In this document: positions 5,776 to 6,580 of the stretch, piece by piece
Layout of the letters: each line of letters begins with the position of its first letter
Position numbering within the stretch: the stretch's first letter is position 1
NCBI GenBank assembly: GCA_910585795.1
Contig: CAJUFV010000003.1
Location: 1-6,580, forward strand
Direction: 5' to 3'
DNA: 6,580 bases
DNA from: an uncultured Clostridia bacterium
GTDB taxonomy: Bacteria; Bacillota; Clostridia; UBA1381
Translations under genes and position numbers: made by a program
Notes under the pieces: generated by a model
Told to the model about the DNA's origin: nothing
The model's database searches: none
Seen by the model: the letters and a program-made list of their open reading frames with translations, nothing else

Positions 5776-6495
5776 GTGCGGGATAATACTGCTTTGATTG
5801 AACGTGTCCTGGAGGGGGACAGGCAAGCTGAAAATATAATGGTGGAAGAAAATATGGGGCTTGTGTACAGTATAGCCAGAAGGTTTACAAATCGAGGCTA
5901 TGACAGTGAAGACCTTGTGCAGATAGGAGCTATAGGACTTATAAAAGCGGTAAAAAAATTCAATCCTGAATTCAATGTACAGTTTTCCACATATGCTGTT
6001 CCTATGATTATGGGTGAGATTAAGCGGTTTTTGCGTGATGATGGAGCTGTGAAAATAAGCAGAAGTCTAAAGGAAAATGCCATGAAAGGCTGGCGCAGCG
6101 AAGAGGTGCTCCGCAAACGTTTAAACAGGGAGCCAACGATTAAGGAAATTTCAGCAGAATGTGGTGTTGAAGCCGATTTGCTTGCCCAGTCATTTGAAGC
6201 AGCGGCTCCTCCTGGAAGTATATATGAAAGTATCTATGACAATGGAGATAAGGAGATACATTTACTTGATACAATAGCGGGAGAAGAAATAGAGGACGGT
6301 ATTATTAATAAGGTTATGGTAGATAATATTTTATCTCAGCTTAATCCGCGGGAAAGGGAAATAATTCTTATGCGTTATTTCCGCGGAAAAACGCAGGCAG
6401 AAATTGCGGGTTTTATTGGTGTATCCCAGGTACAGATTTCAAGGATAGAAAAAAAAGCGATTGAGAGAATAAGAAACAATGTAAAGCATGACTAA
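5776..6495 (+). CDS. sigF: RNA polymerase sporulation sigma factor SigF
   Basis: This is sigma-F (SpoIIAC), the first forespore-specific sigma factor, 239 residues from GTG 5776 (242 if GTG 5767 is used). The later start is chosen because AGGTGAT (5765-5771) is properly spaced only for it. Region 2 spans about 22-91: NMGLVYSIARRF (26-37), SEDLVQIGAIGLIKAVKKF (44-62) for core binding, and FSTYAVPMIMGEIKRFLRDD (70-89) for -10 recognition and melting. Region 3 is about 100-150 (LNREPTIKEISAECGV). Region 4 is about 183-234, with the helix-turn-helix TQAEIAGFIGVSQVQISRIE (206-225) for -35 contact. Region 1.1 is absent, as in sporulation sigmas. Lying after spoIIAA and spoIIAB identifies it as sigma-F rather than the similar sigma-G, which normally follows sigE. 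It is held by SpoIIAB until SpoIIAA intervenes. It begins nine bases after the spoIIAB stop, so translational coupling is likely. Confidence 0.96.
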   Translation: MRDNTALIERVLEGDRQAENIMVEENMGLVYSIARRFTNRGYDSEDLVQIGAIGLIKAVKKFNPEFNVQFSTYAVPMIMGEIKRFLRDDGAVKISRSLKENAMKGWRSEEVLRKRLNREPTIKEISAECGVEADLLAQSFEAAAPPGSIYESIYDNGDKEIHLLDTIAGEEIEDGIINKVMVDNILSQLNPREREIILMRYFRGKTQAEIAGFIGVSQVQISRIEKKAIERIRNNVKHD

Positions 6496-6539
6496 AAAAA
6501 TACTTGATAAATACACCCTAAATAAGTACCATTTGTTTT

Positions 6540-6579
6540 ACGTAATGGAATAGTTTTTATGCTATTCCATTACGTTTTT
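6540..6579 (+). terminator. Rho-independent terminator of the spoIIA operon
   Basis: ACGTAATGGAATAG (6540-6553) and its exact reverse complement (6562-6575) enclose an 8-base loop and run into five T's (6575-6579). It lies 44 bases after the sigF stop, so the operon ends after sigF with no spoVA genes in the same transcript. The T-run is short and cut by the window edge nearby, but the stem is perfect. Confidence 0.88.
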
Positions 6580-6580
6580 C

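Noticed and set aside
4837..6116. Minus-strand open frames of 67-171 codons opposite the spoIIA promoter and genes
   Set aside because: Antisense to well-identified SpoIIAA, SpoIIAB and SigF; compositions are low-complexity (serine- and leucine-rich) as expected for reverse-frame shadows.
1..6580. tRNA, rRNA, CRISPR array, insertion sequence, riboswitch
   Set aside because: No cloverleaf-like segment, regular direct repeats, transposase sequence or recognisable aptamer was seen on reading both strands.

Overview
The window is AT-rich DNA from an endospore-forming Firmicute. It carries a complete spoIIA sporulation operon (spoIIAA, spoIIAB, sigF) with strong AGGAGG-type ribosome binding sites. 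The protein style and the mix of a large cytosolic GH2 glycosidase with small housekeeping families suggest an anaerobic, possibly gut-associated, member of the Clostridia. The sequence alone does not fix a genus.

Left part (1-1173, + strand): a decayed Nudix hydrolase gene (17-484) has two frameshifts and two nonsense codons. It is followed by a short unrecognised remnant (547-651) and an intact GNAT acetyltransferase (663-1124). A perfect 15-bp palindrome (1137-1173) separates the GNAT gene from the convergent gene and ends next to that gene's stop codon.

Middle part (1174-4682, - strand): reading leftwards, this looks like a former three-gene operon. It contains a wrecked HAD-family hydrolase (4682-4285), an intact MmcQ/YjbR-like protein (4278-3907) and an intact 909-residue GH2 beta-galactosidase-type glycosidase (3903-1174). 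The spacings are 3-6 bases, and each downstream ribosome binding site lies inside the end of the gene before it. The HAD gene keeps its motif I, its motif IV and its C-terminus, but in three different frames and with the centre missing.

Right part (4683-6580, + strand): a 324-base divergent intergenic region carries a probable Spo0A/sigma-H promoter. Two 0A boxes lie exactly 20 bp apart, the second next to a sigma-H -35 element. The spoIIA operon follows. SpoIIAB holds sigma-F inactive until dephosphorylated SpoIIAA removes it in the forespore. The first two genes overlap, sigF follows closely, and a 14-bp hairpin with a short T-run ends the operon at the edge of the window.

I found no novel system. 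The points most worth a second look are the two pseudogenes reconstructed from broken frames, the regulatory layout before spoIIA, the extra C-terminal domain of the GH2 enzyme, and several dyad-symmetric sites.
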